Shown here one piece after another: positions 19,926 to 28,901 of a stretch of 64,000 bases of DNA (position 1 is its first letter; each line of letters opens with the position of its first letter). The stretch is from Maribellus sp. YY47. GTDB lineage: Bacteria; Bacteroidota; Bacteroidia; Bacteroidales; Prolixibacteraceae. The notes under the pieces were generated by a model, which searched no databases, was not told the DNA's origin, and saw nothing but the letters and a program-made list of their open reading frames with translations. The translations under genes and the position numbers were made by a program. The DNA lies in NCBI RefSeq assembly GCF_023111095.1, contig NZ_JALGYW010000003.1, forward strand, positions 255,446-319,445, in the 5' to 3' direction.

Positions 19926-20912
19926 TTAATTGATCGAAGGCGTAACCACAAATTTGCGGAATTCCACCGGTCCGTGATCACCCTGTATTTGAAACGCACC
20001 GGGTTCTCCTTCTTTGCTATCAAGCGAGCCACCGGTAATTCCGGGAATTGGACGATTCGAAATAATTTCGACACCATTAAGTACCACAGTTACATGGCGG
20101 CCAACCAGCGTAATTTCATACGTTTGCCACTCTCCGGGATTTTTAGCGGCATATACTGCAGGAGCAATAAAACCGTAAATACCACCCAAACTAACAAGGT
20201 CTGTTCTTCCCTTTGAATCTTCGATCTGCACTTCGTAACGGCCGCGAAGATAAATACCACTGTTACTTCCTGCGGGATAACGGAATTCAACACTAAGTTT
20301 GAAATCGTTAAATTTCTGTGTACTAACCAAGTTGCCCCCCGATTCAGTGTTCACCATCACACCATCTATCATCTTAAATTTGCAGTTCGCCGGAATGATC
20401 CATCGGTCCATATTTTCGGTAATCAGATTGATGGGAGTGCCCCAAACCGGCGGCTCTTTTCTTTCCAACGATGGAGCCCGAACACCTGTCCACTCCAGTT
20501 TATTACCAGCAAGCATTTGATAACCAGACAGCTTATCATCTTTTAATGAAAATTCAAAATAAAGATCATCAATGTTCATCCACTGCGGAGGAATGGTAAA
20601 ATGATATTTATCCGTCTCTGCATCATAAATTATTTCTGCAATTGGCCTTGCACTGCCTTCGTATCCTACATAGTACCCAACAAGAGTTGAAAAACCCGAT
20701 AATTTAACTTCAAGCCACCCGGGGAAACCATCAGAAGCCATTAATCCGTGTCTGAAAAGTCCGAGATTTTCAATCTGATCTGGTGTCATATTAATGGTAA
20801 GGTCCCACCTGCCAATTAACGGCGAGTCACTTTCAACACGTTGTGCCTGGGCCCCAACGAAACCAATTAAAGTAAATACGACCACTAAAATGAGAGCATT
20901 AAATTTTTTCAT
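19926..20912 (-). CDS. Exported DUF1080 / 3-keto-disaccharide hydrolase-like protein
   Basis: 328 residues with signal peptide (ends about residue 23, VGAQAQ). The C-terminal half, about residues 145-325, is a concanavalin-like fold of the DUF1080 type: NGIYLRGRYEVQIEDS, GGIYGFIAPAVYAAKNPGEWQTYEITLVGRHVTVVLNGVEI, and the closing GAFQIQGDHGPVEFRKFVV. The N-terminal half (GRWDLTINM, FPGWLEVKLSG) looks like a second beta-sandwich of lipocalin/DUF1080-partner type. Some members hydrolyse 3-keto-glycosides made by periplasmic oxidoreductases; others only bind sugars. It stands alone between two transcription units and has its own promoter-like box and terminator, so it is probably monocistronic. 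Confidence 0.85.
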   Translation of the reverse strand: MKKFNALILVVVFTLIGFVGAQAQRVESDSPLIGRWDLTINMTPDQIENLGLFRHGLMASDGFPGWLEVKLSGFSTLVGYYVGYEGSARPIAEIIYDAETDKYHFTIPPQWMNIDDLYFEFSLKDDKLSGYQMLAGNKLEWTGVRAPSLERKEPPVWGTPINLITENMDRWIIPANCKFKMIDGVMVNTESGGNLVSTQKFNDFKLSVEFRYPAGSNSGIYLRGRYEVQIEDSKGRTDLVSLGGIYGFIAPAVYAAKNPGEWQTYEITLVGRHVTVVLNGVEIISNRPIPGITGGSLDSKEGEPGAFQIQGDHGPVEFRKFVVTPSIN

Positions 20913-20961
20913 AGTATATCTTTTTTTGATTAGTAAAATGACAATTTTGTTTTCGCAAACA

Positions 20962-20969
20962 CAAATCTA
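20962..20969 (-). promoter_or_regulatory. Candidate -7 box upstream of the DUF1080 gene
   Basis: TAGATTTG on the minus strand, a full match to TAnnTTTG, 50 nt before the start codon. No clear TTG -33 element at the normal spacing. Confidence 0.45.
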
Positions 20970-21291
20970 CTTAAAACAGTTTTGAATTGAATACTTCAGC
21001 TCAATTTATAACCTTAAAATATCCTAATTATGGATGCATGTAGAGAGCTATAAACCCCATTTCCTCTTGGCTTCCATTTTTGAAATCTACGTTCAAAATA
21101 TAAATTTCACAAAAGATGGTTTAGTCCCTTTCGTTCCAATATTGCTTCTAAGGTTTAAAACCATCATTAAACACTCTTCAGGAAGGTCAATCCAGTTATT
21201 GATTACCAATAAGTTACCAAAACATTTAATGAATGGTACGAGTTTTGCATTTCCTTCAAGCAGAAACAGTATTAATTTAATACCTAAAGTC

Positions 21292-22797
21292 ATGAAAAAA
21301 TTAATCATCATATCTATTCTTGCTCTTCTTACCTCATTTGCAAACCAGACAACAGCAAGTAACTACGAGGACGAATACCTGGGTTTGCCGGGTGACAACC
21401 TGAACCTCTATGCAACAATGAAGTTATTCCAGGAATCTGAAACGCTTGAAGGTTTTGAAAGAAGTTTGAACGATCAAAACTCACATATCAATAATCTAGA
21501 CCTGAATGGAGATAACTATGTGGATTATATCTCGGTGGTGGATTATGTTGATGGGAATGTTCATTCCATCGTTTTAAGAACTCAACTTAACCAATACGAA
21601 ACACAGGACATCGCTGTTTTTACGGTTCAGCGTTTCGACGATGGAACCGCCCGGATTCAATTGATTGGAGACGAAGCGCTATACGGTCAAAATTACATTG
21701 TTGAACCCATTTATGCCGACAGCCAGGAAACACCGAATCCCGGATACATGGGGAGCTCGGTAATAGTAAGCACTCCATCTCCGGTTGCCATTACCACATT
21801 TGAACTGGCAACCTGGCCAATCATCCGTTTTATCTTTCGCCCCGGGTATGTCTGCTGGCATTCGACCTGGAGTTGGGGATATTATCCTTCGTACTGGAAT
21901 CCTTGGCGGCCCTATTACTGGCATACCTACTACGGTTACCACAGCCATTTTAACCACTTTTATTACTCACACTATCGTTATTGGAATCATCATCGTTACC
22001 ATGGCTATCACGATTTCTACTATAGCCGGGTGCGGTCGTACTCTCCAAAAGTGAACACCAGAATCAAACAAGGAAGTTACAGAACAACGTATTCCCGACC
22101 CGATCTGCGAAAAAGAGGAGACGATCTTTACCGAACAGCATCGCGAAGAAGAACGGGGACTGAAAGTACAAACGCCCGAAGAACAAGCAATCTGAAGTCA
22201 GCAAGAAATGCATCAACTTATCAATCAAATTCAGGAAGACGAAGTGTTTCAGGCAATGCATCGCAGACACGAACAAGTTCCCCATCCAACAGGGGAGTAG
22301 AAAATACACGAAAGTCATCAACCATACAATCCGGAAGATCTGCAACAAACACTTCCAGGACCAGTAAAAGTGCAGTAACTCAAAAATCGGGCAACAGGAA
22401 CACCCCAACTTACAATACGGGAACGCGTACTTCAGCTAATACTAGATCTGGAGTACAACAAAAATCGTCGACCTTACAAAACAACAGAACATCAACATCT
22501 GCCCGCCAGAATAACAAACCATCAAATCGGGCAACATCGGCTTATTCAACCAAGTCGGCCAGCAAACCCAAAGTATCATCCGGCTCTTCAAGGTCGGGAA
22601 GTTCCTATCAACAACCCAAAGTTTCGTCAGGGTCTTCAGCTTCTAAAAGCATATCCAGACCAAAGGCATCATCCGAAAGCCGTAGTTCAAGCGTTTCAAG
22701 TAAAAGCAGTCGTAGCTCTGGAAGCCGAAGTTCAGGCGTTTCCAACAAAAGCAGTCAGTCGCGATCATCTTCCAGCGAAAGATCCGGACGCAGATAA
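21292..22797 (+). CDS. Exported protein with Ca-loop-like motif and long Ser/Arg-rich tail, unknown function
   Basis: The frame is open from 21034, but the ATG at 21292 begins a proper signal peptide (MKKLIIISILALLTSFANQ) and is taken as the start, giving 501 residues; the 86 codons before it look untranslated. Residues about 25-155 form a small conserved-looking domain with LNLYATMKLFQESETLEGFERSLN and an EF-hand-like loop D-L-N-G-D-N-Y-V-D. A His/Tyr/Trp-rich segment follows (about 185-250), then about 240 residues of Ser/Arg/Thr/Asn low complexity with short repeats around KVSSGS and SRSSG. Similar arrangements are frequent in uncharacterised Bacteroidota proteins. No enzyme motif; a surface or matrix role is only a guess. 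Confidence 0.75.
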   Translation: MKKLIIISILALLTSFANQTTASNYEDEYLGLPGDNLNLYATMKLFQESETLEGFERSLNDQNSHINNLDLNGDNYVDYISVVDYVDGNVHSIVLRTQLNQYETQDIAVFTVQRFDDGTARIQLIGDEALYGQNYIVEPIYADSQETPNPGYMGSSVIVSTPSPVAITTFELATWPIIRFIFRPGYVCWHSTWSWGYYPSYWNPWRPYYWHTYYGYHSHFNHFYYSHYRYWNHHRYHGYHDFYYSRVRSYSPKVNTRIKQGSYRTTYSRPDLRKRGDDLYRTASRRRTGTESTNARRTSNLKSARNASTYQSNSGRRSVSGNASQTRTSSPSNRGVENTRKSSTIQSGRSATNTSRTSKSAVTQKSGNRNTPTYNTGTRTSANTRSGVQQKSSTLQNNRTSTSARQNNKPSNRATSAYSTKSASKPKVSSGSSRSGSSYQQPKVSSGSSASKSISRPKASSESRSSSVSSKSSRSSGSRSSGVSNKSSQSRSSSSERSGRR

Positions 22798-22801
22798 ACA
22801 A

Positions 22802-22831
22802 AAAAAGGTCGCCAAAATTGACGACCTTTTT
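22802..22831 (+). terminator. Intrinsic terminator, possibly bidirectional
   Basis: Perfect ten-pair stem AAAAAGGTCG / CGACCTTTTT with a 10-nt loop, starting a few bases after the stop codon at 22797. Confidence 0.85.
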
Positions 22832-22969
22832 ATTGGTGCTCCCCTTACAGTTGGAAGTTGCAACCTAATTTGTGAAAGTTTGGTGTGAATTTGCATTAAC
22901 TTGAACTAATCTTCTTGTATTTTTCAATACAAAAAATTAGTAAATTGTACCTCATAATTAATGTAGTAG

Positions 22970-24160
22970 ATGCTTTTGTTTTTATCGATAGCCGGCATTT
23001 TCTTGTCTTTGCTTTTAGTGTATTTCAATGCAAAAAAATTTGCATCTTCTACTTATCTCGGTATTTTCTTCTTTTTGATTAGTCTGTATGGTCTTTATCA
23101 ATATATATTATTGTATTCAAAATCAGTTACCTTAATCAGTCTTTTTCTTTTTAATCTTTCTCTTTTTAGCTCTCCGGTTTATTTGATCGGACCAATGCTT
23201 TACTGGTATGTGAGAAGTGTTCTAACTGATGATCCAAAATTGAAAAGAAGCGATTTATTGCATTTTATTCCTGCAATAATTTTTTTCATTTCAGCCTTGC
23301 CAAACACTTTTGTTCCCTGGCAGGAAAAAGTAGAAGTAGCCAAAATAGTTGTAAGTGATCAAAGTTATATAATGGTATATAAAGCAACACTATTAAGCGA
23401 ATTTCTCTCTTCAGCTACCATATTTTTAACTCGACTTTTTCTGGTGCTTGGGTATACAATATGGTCGATTGTTTTATTTATCAATTACATAAAAAAAAGA
23501 AAATCATCATCAGTATTCTCGAAGCAACAATTCATGAAAAAGTGGCTTTTCTACTTGCTCGGGTTTATGTTGATTTTAGTAATAAGCCAGCTATTTATGG
23601 TGTTCAAAAGTTTTGAAATGCATTTTTCTGCCATATTCTTTACTTTTAATCTCATTCGCGTAATATCGGTAGTTGGACTAATCGGGCTTTTAATCTCGCC
23701 ATTCTTTTTCCCGACAATTCTTTATGGATTACCTCGGATGCCTGAAAATAGTGAAGAGGAAAACGATAACAGACAGACAAATAATACTAAACCACTTTCC
23801 AATTCTTTTGAAACCGATTATCTCCATTCCATCGGACATAAATCAGATTCTGTTATGGAAGAGTTGCAGCTTTATTTGGAGCCCGATTGTAATCTTGCCT
23901 ATTTTTCGAAACAAATCGATGTCCCGGCTCATCATCTTGCCTACTATTTTAGGGAAGTAAAGAAACAGCGCTTTAATGACTTTCGAAATGAATGGCGAAT
24001 CAATCATGCAAAATCCCTCATTAAGGAAGGCAAGGCAAATGAAATTACCCTCGAAGCTATTGGGTCGCTCTCCGGATTCTCTTCCCGCAATGCCTTTATA
24101 ACCGACTTTAAAAAGCTTGAAGGTGAGTCCCCAAGCGTGTATGCCTCACGATTCAATTAA
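22970..24160 (+). CDS. Membrane-anchored AraC-family transcriptional regulator
   Basis: 396 residues. About seven hydrophobic segments cover residues 1-250 (with the conserved-looking SPVYLIGPMLYWYVRSVL), then a short charged linker rich in Asn/Gln and a C-terminal AraC helix-turn-helix (NLAYFSKQIDVPAHHLAYYFRE, FRNEWRINHAKSLI, LEAIGSLSGFSSRNAFITDFKKLEGESPS, about 300-396). Such regulators sense something at or in the membrane; the signal is unknown. An inverted repeat TTGTATT-N4-AATACAA lies about 40-55 nt upstream of the start and could be a site for auto-regulation. No operon partner: the next gene is 240 nt away. Confidence 0.9.
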   Translation: MLLFLSIAGIFLSLLLVYFNAKKFASSTYLGIFFFLISLYGLYQYILLYSKSVTLISLFLFNLSLFSSPVYLIGPMLYWYVRSVLTDDPKLKRSDLLHFIPAIIFFISALPNTFVPWQEKVEVAKIVVSDQSYIMVYKATLLSEFLSSATIFLTRLFLVLGYTIWSIVLFINYIKKRKSSSVFSKQQFMKKWLFYLLGFMLILVISQLFMVFKSFEMHFSAIFFTFNLIRVISVVGLIGLLISPFFFPTILYGLPRMPENSEEENDNRQTNNTKPLSNSFETDYLHSIGHKSDSVMEELQLYLEPDCNLAYFSKQIDVPAHHLAYYFREVKKQRFNDFRNEWRINHAKSLIKEGKANEITLEAIGSLSGFSSRNAFITDFKKLEGESPSVYASRFN

Positions 24161-24400
24161 AAAAATTTCCTAAAAACACCCATTCCTTGCACCATTTTTC
24201 AAAAACAGTACAAAGGTAGCCTCCAAAAATTTCATCATTGATTTTCACTTTCTGAATTTTGCTTCAGGTTATTCAACTACAGCTGAATTTATGAGACGGT
24301 CATGCTATACTGAATCAAACAGTTACACATGACCTTCTCTAATCAGCAGTAGTAAAAACCATTTTAATTCAACTTAGTTATAACCATTAATTAAAAAATC

Positions 24401-27154
24401 ATGAAAAAATTACTACTTCTAAACCTGATGTTGCTTGTAATCAGCTGGACTATAAATGCACAAACCGCCACCCCGCCTGCACTTGGCGATGGCACCGAAA
24501 GTAATCCCTATCAAATTGCCACTCTTGAAAATCTTTACTGGCTTGCAACGAATACATATTCGTCTATGGGGTACAATTATTATATTCAAATGGCAGATAT
24601 TGATGCATCTTCAACTGTAAATTGGACTGATGGCTGGATTCCTATCGGCAATAGTAAGAATCAATTTTGGGGAAATTACGATGGAATGAATCACGTTATT
24701 TCAGGTCTTTATATTAAAAGTTCCTCTAATGCTGAAATTGGACTTTTTGGTTTCACACAAACAGCTGAATTTAAGAACCTGGGTATTACGAATGTTTACA
24801 TTCAGGCGGATAGTGCAGAAAATACCGGAGCACTTTTAGGTTATGCCGATTTTAATGTTATAGTTGATAACTGTTTTAGTACAGGCACAGTGAAAGGACA
24901 TTATTACACCGGTGGGTTAGCTGGTCATTTGAAAAATTACAATAGTAAAACAACCTTACGTAACAGCTACAGCACCTGCAATGTAAGTGGTGATTCAGAT
25001 ACAGGAGGGTTAGTTGGAATTTGTGAAACTTATGTTTCTATTCTTAATTGTTTTCATTCTGAAGGCATTGTTGAATGCAATGTAGGTTGCGGAGGTCTTA
25101 TTGGAAATGCTATTGATGCAACAATCTCAAAATGTTATAGTACAGGAAAAGTGATAGGTAATTCCCGTGTTGGCGGTTTGGTTGGTATTGATGCTGGTTC
25201 AACAATTTATAATAGTTACAGCAAGTGCCCGGTTACAAGCAATTCAACTTTTCAGTCATGCGGAGGCCTTGTTGGATTCACTGTTGGCAATGCAAAGATA
25301 ACCAATTCCTATAGTACCGGATCTGTTTTGCCTGGTATGGGCGGATTGGTCGGAGGCTTTATTCCTGATTATGGAATTCCTACTATTACAAGTTCTTTCT
25401 GGGACATTGAAACATCAGGAACTGAATCAAGTGCTGGTGATGGTGAAGGTATAACCACCGATAAAATGAAAACGCAATCAACATTTACTGACGCTGGCTG
25501 GGATTTTACAACTTTCTGGGGAATATCTCGCAGTTGCAATGAAGGCTATCCCTTTCTGAATCCTGAGATTCTCAGATTACCCTCAGTGAACATTATATGC
25601 AATGTTTCAGGAGAGATATGTTCAAGCATTAATCCGATCTTCACAGCAACGCCAGACAATATAGGAGAAGACCTTGTTTCCTATTCATGGAAACTCAACG
25701 ATAAATCTATTGTACAAGATCATAACCAATACTATTTATCAGAGCTGGTACCCGGAAATACTTATGTGGTAAGTTGTGAAATAACGGTTTCCAACACTAC
25801 TAATTGCACCTCGACTACTGCTAAATCGAACGAAATTACACTATACGTCACTGACAAACCAGATGCCGGAGAGATAAGCGGGAAAAATGTGATTCCGGTT
25901 GGGGGAAGCACCTTACTTAGCTCCACTGTTACCGGCGGCTTCTGGTTGAGTGCTTATGATACAATAGCAACCGTAGATGAATATGGCAAAGTTACCGGCA
26001 CAGGTATTGGAGAAACGAGCATTGGCTATATTGTATTAGGAGAAGATCCATGCAACGAAATTGGCTTGGCGGAATTCCTGATTACTGTGACGGCTCCCTC
26101 AGATAATACACCTCCTTATGTTTCTGATATTATACCTTCAACCTTAGACCCGATAGCAATTAATGAATTATTTTCAATAACAGTTTCTTATTCGGATGAC
26201 GACGGTAATGTCGAAACTGCTGTTATCGACTGGGGAGATGGATCTACAACTAATATGTTATCTCCATTGATTGACGAAACCTATTCCTATACATATAGTA
26301 ATCCAGGAGTTTATACAATAACTGTATCGGTAGATGATGGTTACGGCCCGGTAACTAAAACCTACCAGTATGTTGTTGTTTACGATCCATCCGCAGGCTT
26401 TGTAACCGGTGGTGGCTGGATTGTGTCACCAATATGTGTCAATCTTGATCCGGCATATGATTATATGGATGTAAGTGGCACAGCTAACTTTGGATTTGTG
26501 GCCAAATACCAAAAAGGAAAAGTAACACCGGATGGTAACACCGAATTCCAGTTCAAAGCCGGAGGACTGAATTTCAAAAGTACCGATTATGAATGGTTGA
26601 TAATCGCTGGTTCAAAAGCCCAATATAAAGGTTCAGGTACAATTAATGGTTCCGGCGATTTCGGATTTATGCTTAGTGCAATCGATGCTGATTTAGCCGA
26701 AAATACTGAAACTGATCTTTTCAGAATCAAAATCTGGGATAAAAACAATGGCGATGCAGTGGTCTATGACAACCAATGTGGAGCTGATGACTATGCAGAT
26801 CTTGATCAAACGACTTCAATTGCAGGTGGTTCAATTGTAATTCATTCCGCAGACAATAAAACCAAATCAGCTACCATTCAGATCGACTTTGACAAGCCGG
26901 AATTGACTGTTTACCCAAACCCATTCAGCGACAAATTAAACTTCGAATTTGTTTCACCTCTCGATACCCATGTCCGCATTGATTTATACGATCTTACTGG
27001 ACGACTAATTCAAACGGTATTTAACAATCAGGTTGAAGCAGAAATAAAATATACAACAGATTTTATTCCGGGGAATACTGTTACCAATATGTATGTTTAC
27101 CGCATGACGATGGGTGAAACAGTTTTCAATGGAAAAGTTTTTTATAAACGGTAG
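24401..27154 (+). CDS. T9SS-secreted GLUG-repeat/PKD surface protein
   Basis: 917 residues. Signal peptide to residue 21 (TINAQ). GLUG repeats with the G-G-L-[VAI]-G core and NSYST/NCFST turns occupy about residues 140-325, followed by the SSFWDIETSG and GYPFLNPEI tail common after such repeats. A bacterial Ig-like stretch (about 490-570), a PKD domain with WGDGST and YTITVSVDDGYG (about 585-665), and a 150-residue beta domain starting FVTGGGWIVSP (about 670-815) follow. The last ~80 residues (LTVYPNPFSDKLNFEF, DLTGRLIQT, GKVFYKR) are a type A T9SS sorting domain, so the protein should leave through the SprA channel encoded at 32251. Role probably adhesion or matrix; no catalytic motif seen. 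Confidence 0.9.
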   Translation: MKKLLLLNLMLLVISWTINAQTATPPALGDGTESNPYQIATLENLYWLATNTYSSMGYNYYIQMADIDASSTVNWTDGWIPIGNSKNQFWGNYDGMNHVISGLYIKSSSNAEIGLFGFTQTAEFKNLGITNVYIQADSAENTGALLGYADFNVIVDNCFSTGTVKGHYYTGGLAGHLKNYNSKTTLRNSYSTCNVSGDSDTGGLVGICETYVSILNCFHSEGIVECNVGCGGLIGNAIDATISKCYSTGKVIGNSRVGGLVGIDAGSTIYNSYSKCPVTSNSTFQSCGGLVGFTVGNAKITNSYSTGSVLPGMGGLVGGFIPDYGIPTITSSFWDIETSGTESSAGDGEGITTDKMKTQSTFTDAGWDFTTFWGISRSCNEGYPFLNPEILRLPSVNIICNVSGEICSSINPIFTATPDNIGEDLVSYSWKLNDKSIVQDHNQYYLSELVPGNTYVVSCEITVSNTTNCTSTTAKSNEITLYVTDKPDAGEISGKNVIPVGGSTLLSSTVTGGFWLSAYDTIATVDEYGKVTGTGIGETSIGYIVLGEDPCNEIGLAEFLITVTAPSDNTPPYVSDIIPSTLDPIAINELFSITVSYSDDDGNVETAVIDWGDGSTTNMLSPLIDETYSYTYSNPGVYTITVSVDDGYGPVTKTYQYVVVYDPSAGFVTGGGWIVSPICVNLDPAYDYMDVSGTANFGFVAKYQKGKVTPDGNTEFQFKAGGLNFKSTDYEWLIIAGSKAQYKGSGTINGSGDFGFMLSAIDADLAENTETDLFRIKIWDKNNGDAVVYDNQCGADDYADLDQTTSIAGGSIVIHSADNKTKSATIQIDFDKPELTVYPNPFSDKLNFEFVSPLDTHVRIDLYDLTGRLIQTVFNNQVEAEIKYTTDFIPGNTVTNMYVYRMTMGETVFNGKVFYKR

Positions 27155-27191
27155 CGTTTATTAAACACGAATTTTGGCCATCAAAGGAAGT

Positions 27192-27213
27192 AAGTTAGGT
27201 TTTAACCTAACTT
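27192..27213. repeat. Perfect inverted repeat
   Basis: Arms AAGTTAGGTT and AACCTAACTT separated by TT. No T-run follows, so it is not a terminator; the true terminator of the upstream gene is 34 nt further on. It could be a protein-binding site or mRNA end structure. Confidence 0.6.
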
Positions 27214-27246
27214 GAAATTGGCAGAAATAACACATCTACTACAATT

Positions 27247-27277
27247 AAAGGCAGGCTATGGACTGCCTTTAGTTTTT
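27247..27277 (+). terminator. Intrinsic terminator after the T9SS cargo gene
   Basis: Eight-pair stem AAAGGCAG / CTGCCTTT, 8-nt loop, then AGTTTTT. Confidence 0.75.
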
Positions 27278-27466
27278 CAATAAAAATCTATGGTGAAAAA
27301 TTTTATCCGAATTTGACCAGTAAACCTATTAACCTGATCATACTTTCGATTATACACAATGATGGGGATTGATCTAAAAAATGAATTGCTAAGTTGCAAC
27401 TTGTCAATTCATAAAGCCGAAACAGGTACTTCTCAACATCAGCAAGGTTTTCAAAAATTCGGGCAC

Positions 27467-27493
27467 AAAAAAAGAGGTCGAAAATGACCTCTT
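27467..27493 (-). terminator. Intrinsic terminator of the tRNA-Asn transcript
   Basis: On the minus strand AAGAGGTC, 6-nt loop, GACCTCTT, then a T-run; nine nt after the CCA end of the tRNA. Confidence 0.85.
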
Positions 27494-27501
27494 ATCCTGT
27501 G

Positions 27502-27578
27502 TGGCTCCCCAGGTAGGACTTGAACCTACGACCTACGGATTAACAGTCCGCCGCTCTAACCAACTGAGCTACTAGGGA
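27502..27578 (-). tRNA. tRNA-Asn (anticodon GTT)
   Basis: 77 nt including an encoded CCA. Acceptor stem TCCCTAG/CTGGGGA, D-arm TAGCTCAGTTGG, anticodon stem-loop with GACTGTTAATC (GTT = Asn), variable loop TAGGTC-type, T-arm GGTTCAAGTCC, discriminator G. Monocistronic with its own promoter and terminator. Confidence 0.97.
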
Positions 27579-27621
27579 ATATTGTTTTGTTCTGTAGAAC
27601 GTTTGCATTTCAAAAGCGATG

Positions 27622-27650
27622 CAAAAGTAATAGCTTTTCTTTAAACTCAA
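27622..27650 (-). promoter_or_regulatory. Promoter of tRNA-Asn
   Basis: On the minus strand TTG, 18 nt, TACTTTTG: a good match to the Bacteroidota TTG / TAnnTTTG promoter. Its -7 box ends 43 nt upstream of the mature tRNA 5' end. Confidence 0.7.
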
Positions 27651-27882
27651 AATATTTTTCAAAAAAAATCACTCATTTTTCTTGCCAATGAAGCATCGGT
27701 TTTCCCGCGCCAAACAATCCTTTCATCACGAGTGCCTGTCAATCAAATCATTCTGAAAAAATCCTCGTTTTTCACATTATTCTAAAAAAATACCACCGAA
27801 TCTATTTTTTTAGTTTCTCCTTCTACTTTTTCGGGATTTGGGACTGATTCTGTACTTTTAGTCCATTCAAAAAAATAACCAC

Positions 27883-28812
27883 ATGAAAAAATCAGTCGCA
27901 TCAATAATTACACTCTTTATTCTTCTATTCGGAGTTCCGCGGCAGGGGCTAACACAAAATCACACACTCACTGCCAGCATCACCAATCAACCCGATAGTC
28001 CGGTAATAATAGGTTGGATAGAAGGCGACAATTTCACAAAAACAGACAGCGCCTTTGCAGTAAACGGCGAAGTGAAATTTTCGTTACCCGAAAATTCAGC
28101 ACCAGCTGTAGTGAGGATGATTTTCGGACTTACACCCTATGCCAGAATCATGAAGGAAGATCCGCAACAACTGGACCTGATTTTCAACAACGAAGACATT
28201 GAGATCGTACTCGACTTCAAAGATCCGGAAGCCAGCCTCAGAGTTATTCACTCGGAAGAAAACAGGCTTTGGTACGATTTTCTGAGGCGACAGAAGGAAT
28301 ACGAAAAAGCATTGAGCCTTATGGAAAATGAAGTGAACCTGTTGTGGCAAAGAAACGATTCGGCAAAAGCTGTCCAAGCCTCGGATGAGTTCAATCAAAT
28401 TCAAATGGACTGGGATCAGCGGGTGACACAAATCGTTCAACAAAACGAAGGCACATATGCGGCAAAGCTTATTTCAATCAAGCGAAAACCAATGATTGAT
28501 GCCTTTCTGTCGAAAGAAGAACGCCTGACTTCGTTACAAAAGACTTACCTCGACAATGTTGATTTCTCGGACGAGAGCCTGATTCCATCTTCGGCTTATA
28601 CCGACAAAATATTTGATTACCTCGTACTCTTTAACCACCCCGGACTAAGCCAGGAACAACGATCTGTTGCTTACAAAAAAGCAGTTGACGTTGTTTTATC
28701 GAAGACCGGCTCCAATCCAAAAGTAAATGCATTTGTTAAGGCGTACCTACTACACGGGTTTGAAGTTCTTGATATGAAGGATGTTCAGGAACACATTCGC
28801 AATAAGAGATAA
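27883..28812 (+). CDS. Exported DUF4369-type protein lacking a thioredoxin domain
   Basis: 309 residues with signal peptide (ends about residue 24, GLTQ). Residues about 28-115 (LTASITNQPDSPVIIGWIEGD, KTDSAFAVNGEVKFSLPEN, IEIVLDFKD) resemble the DUF4369 beta-sandwich found at the start of Bacteroidota TlpA-like thioredoxins. A charged helical region (about 125-200) and a C-terminal helical part follow. In the related gene at 56899-58017 this arrangement continues into a thioredoxin fold with WCGPC; here the protein stops without it and there is no CxxC anywhere. A stand-alone paralogue that lost the redox domain is likely. The gene is between tRNA-Asn (opposite strand) and the aminopeptidase. 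Confidence 0.75.
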   Translation: MKKSVASIITLFILLFGVPRQGLTQNHTLTASITNQPDSPVIIGWIEGDNFTKTDSAFAVNGEVKFSLPENSAPAVVRMIFGLTPYARIMKEDPQQLDLIFNNEDIEIVLDFKDPEASLRVIHSEENRLWYDFLRRQKEYEKALSLMENEVNLLWQRNDSAKAVQASDEFNQIQMDWDQRVTQIVQQNEGTYAAKLISIKRKPMIDAFLSKEERLTSLQKTYLDNVDFSDESLIPSSAYTDKIFDYLVLFNHPGLSQEQRSVAYKKAVDVVLSKTGSNPKVNAFVKAYLLHGFEVLDMKDVQEHIRNKR

Positions 28813-28901
28813 TTGAATTCATTTTCCTGATCAATTTTTGAGTTTTTTCGTTATTCATACAAATTCATTCACCATCATCAACAGTGATAAATTGTTACGT
28901 T

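Noticed and set aside
21034-21291. 86-codon upstream extension of the Ser/Arg-rich protein
   Set aside because: A normal signal peptide starts at 21292, and the preceding residues would place it internally.
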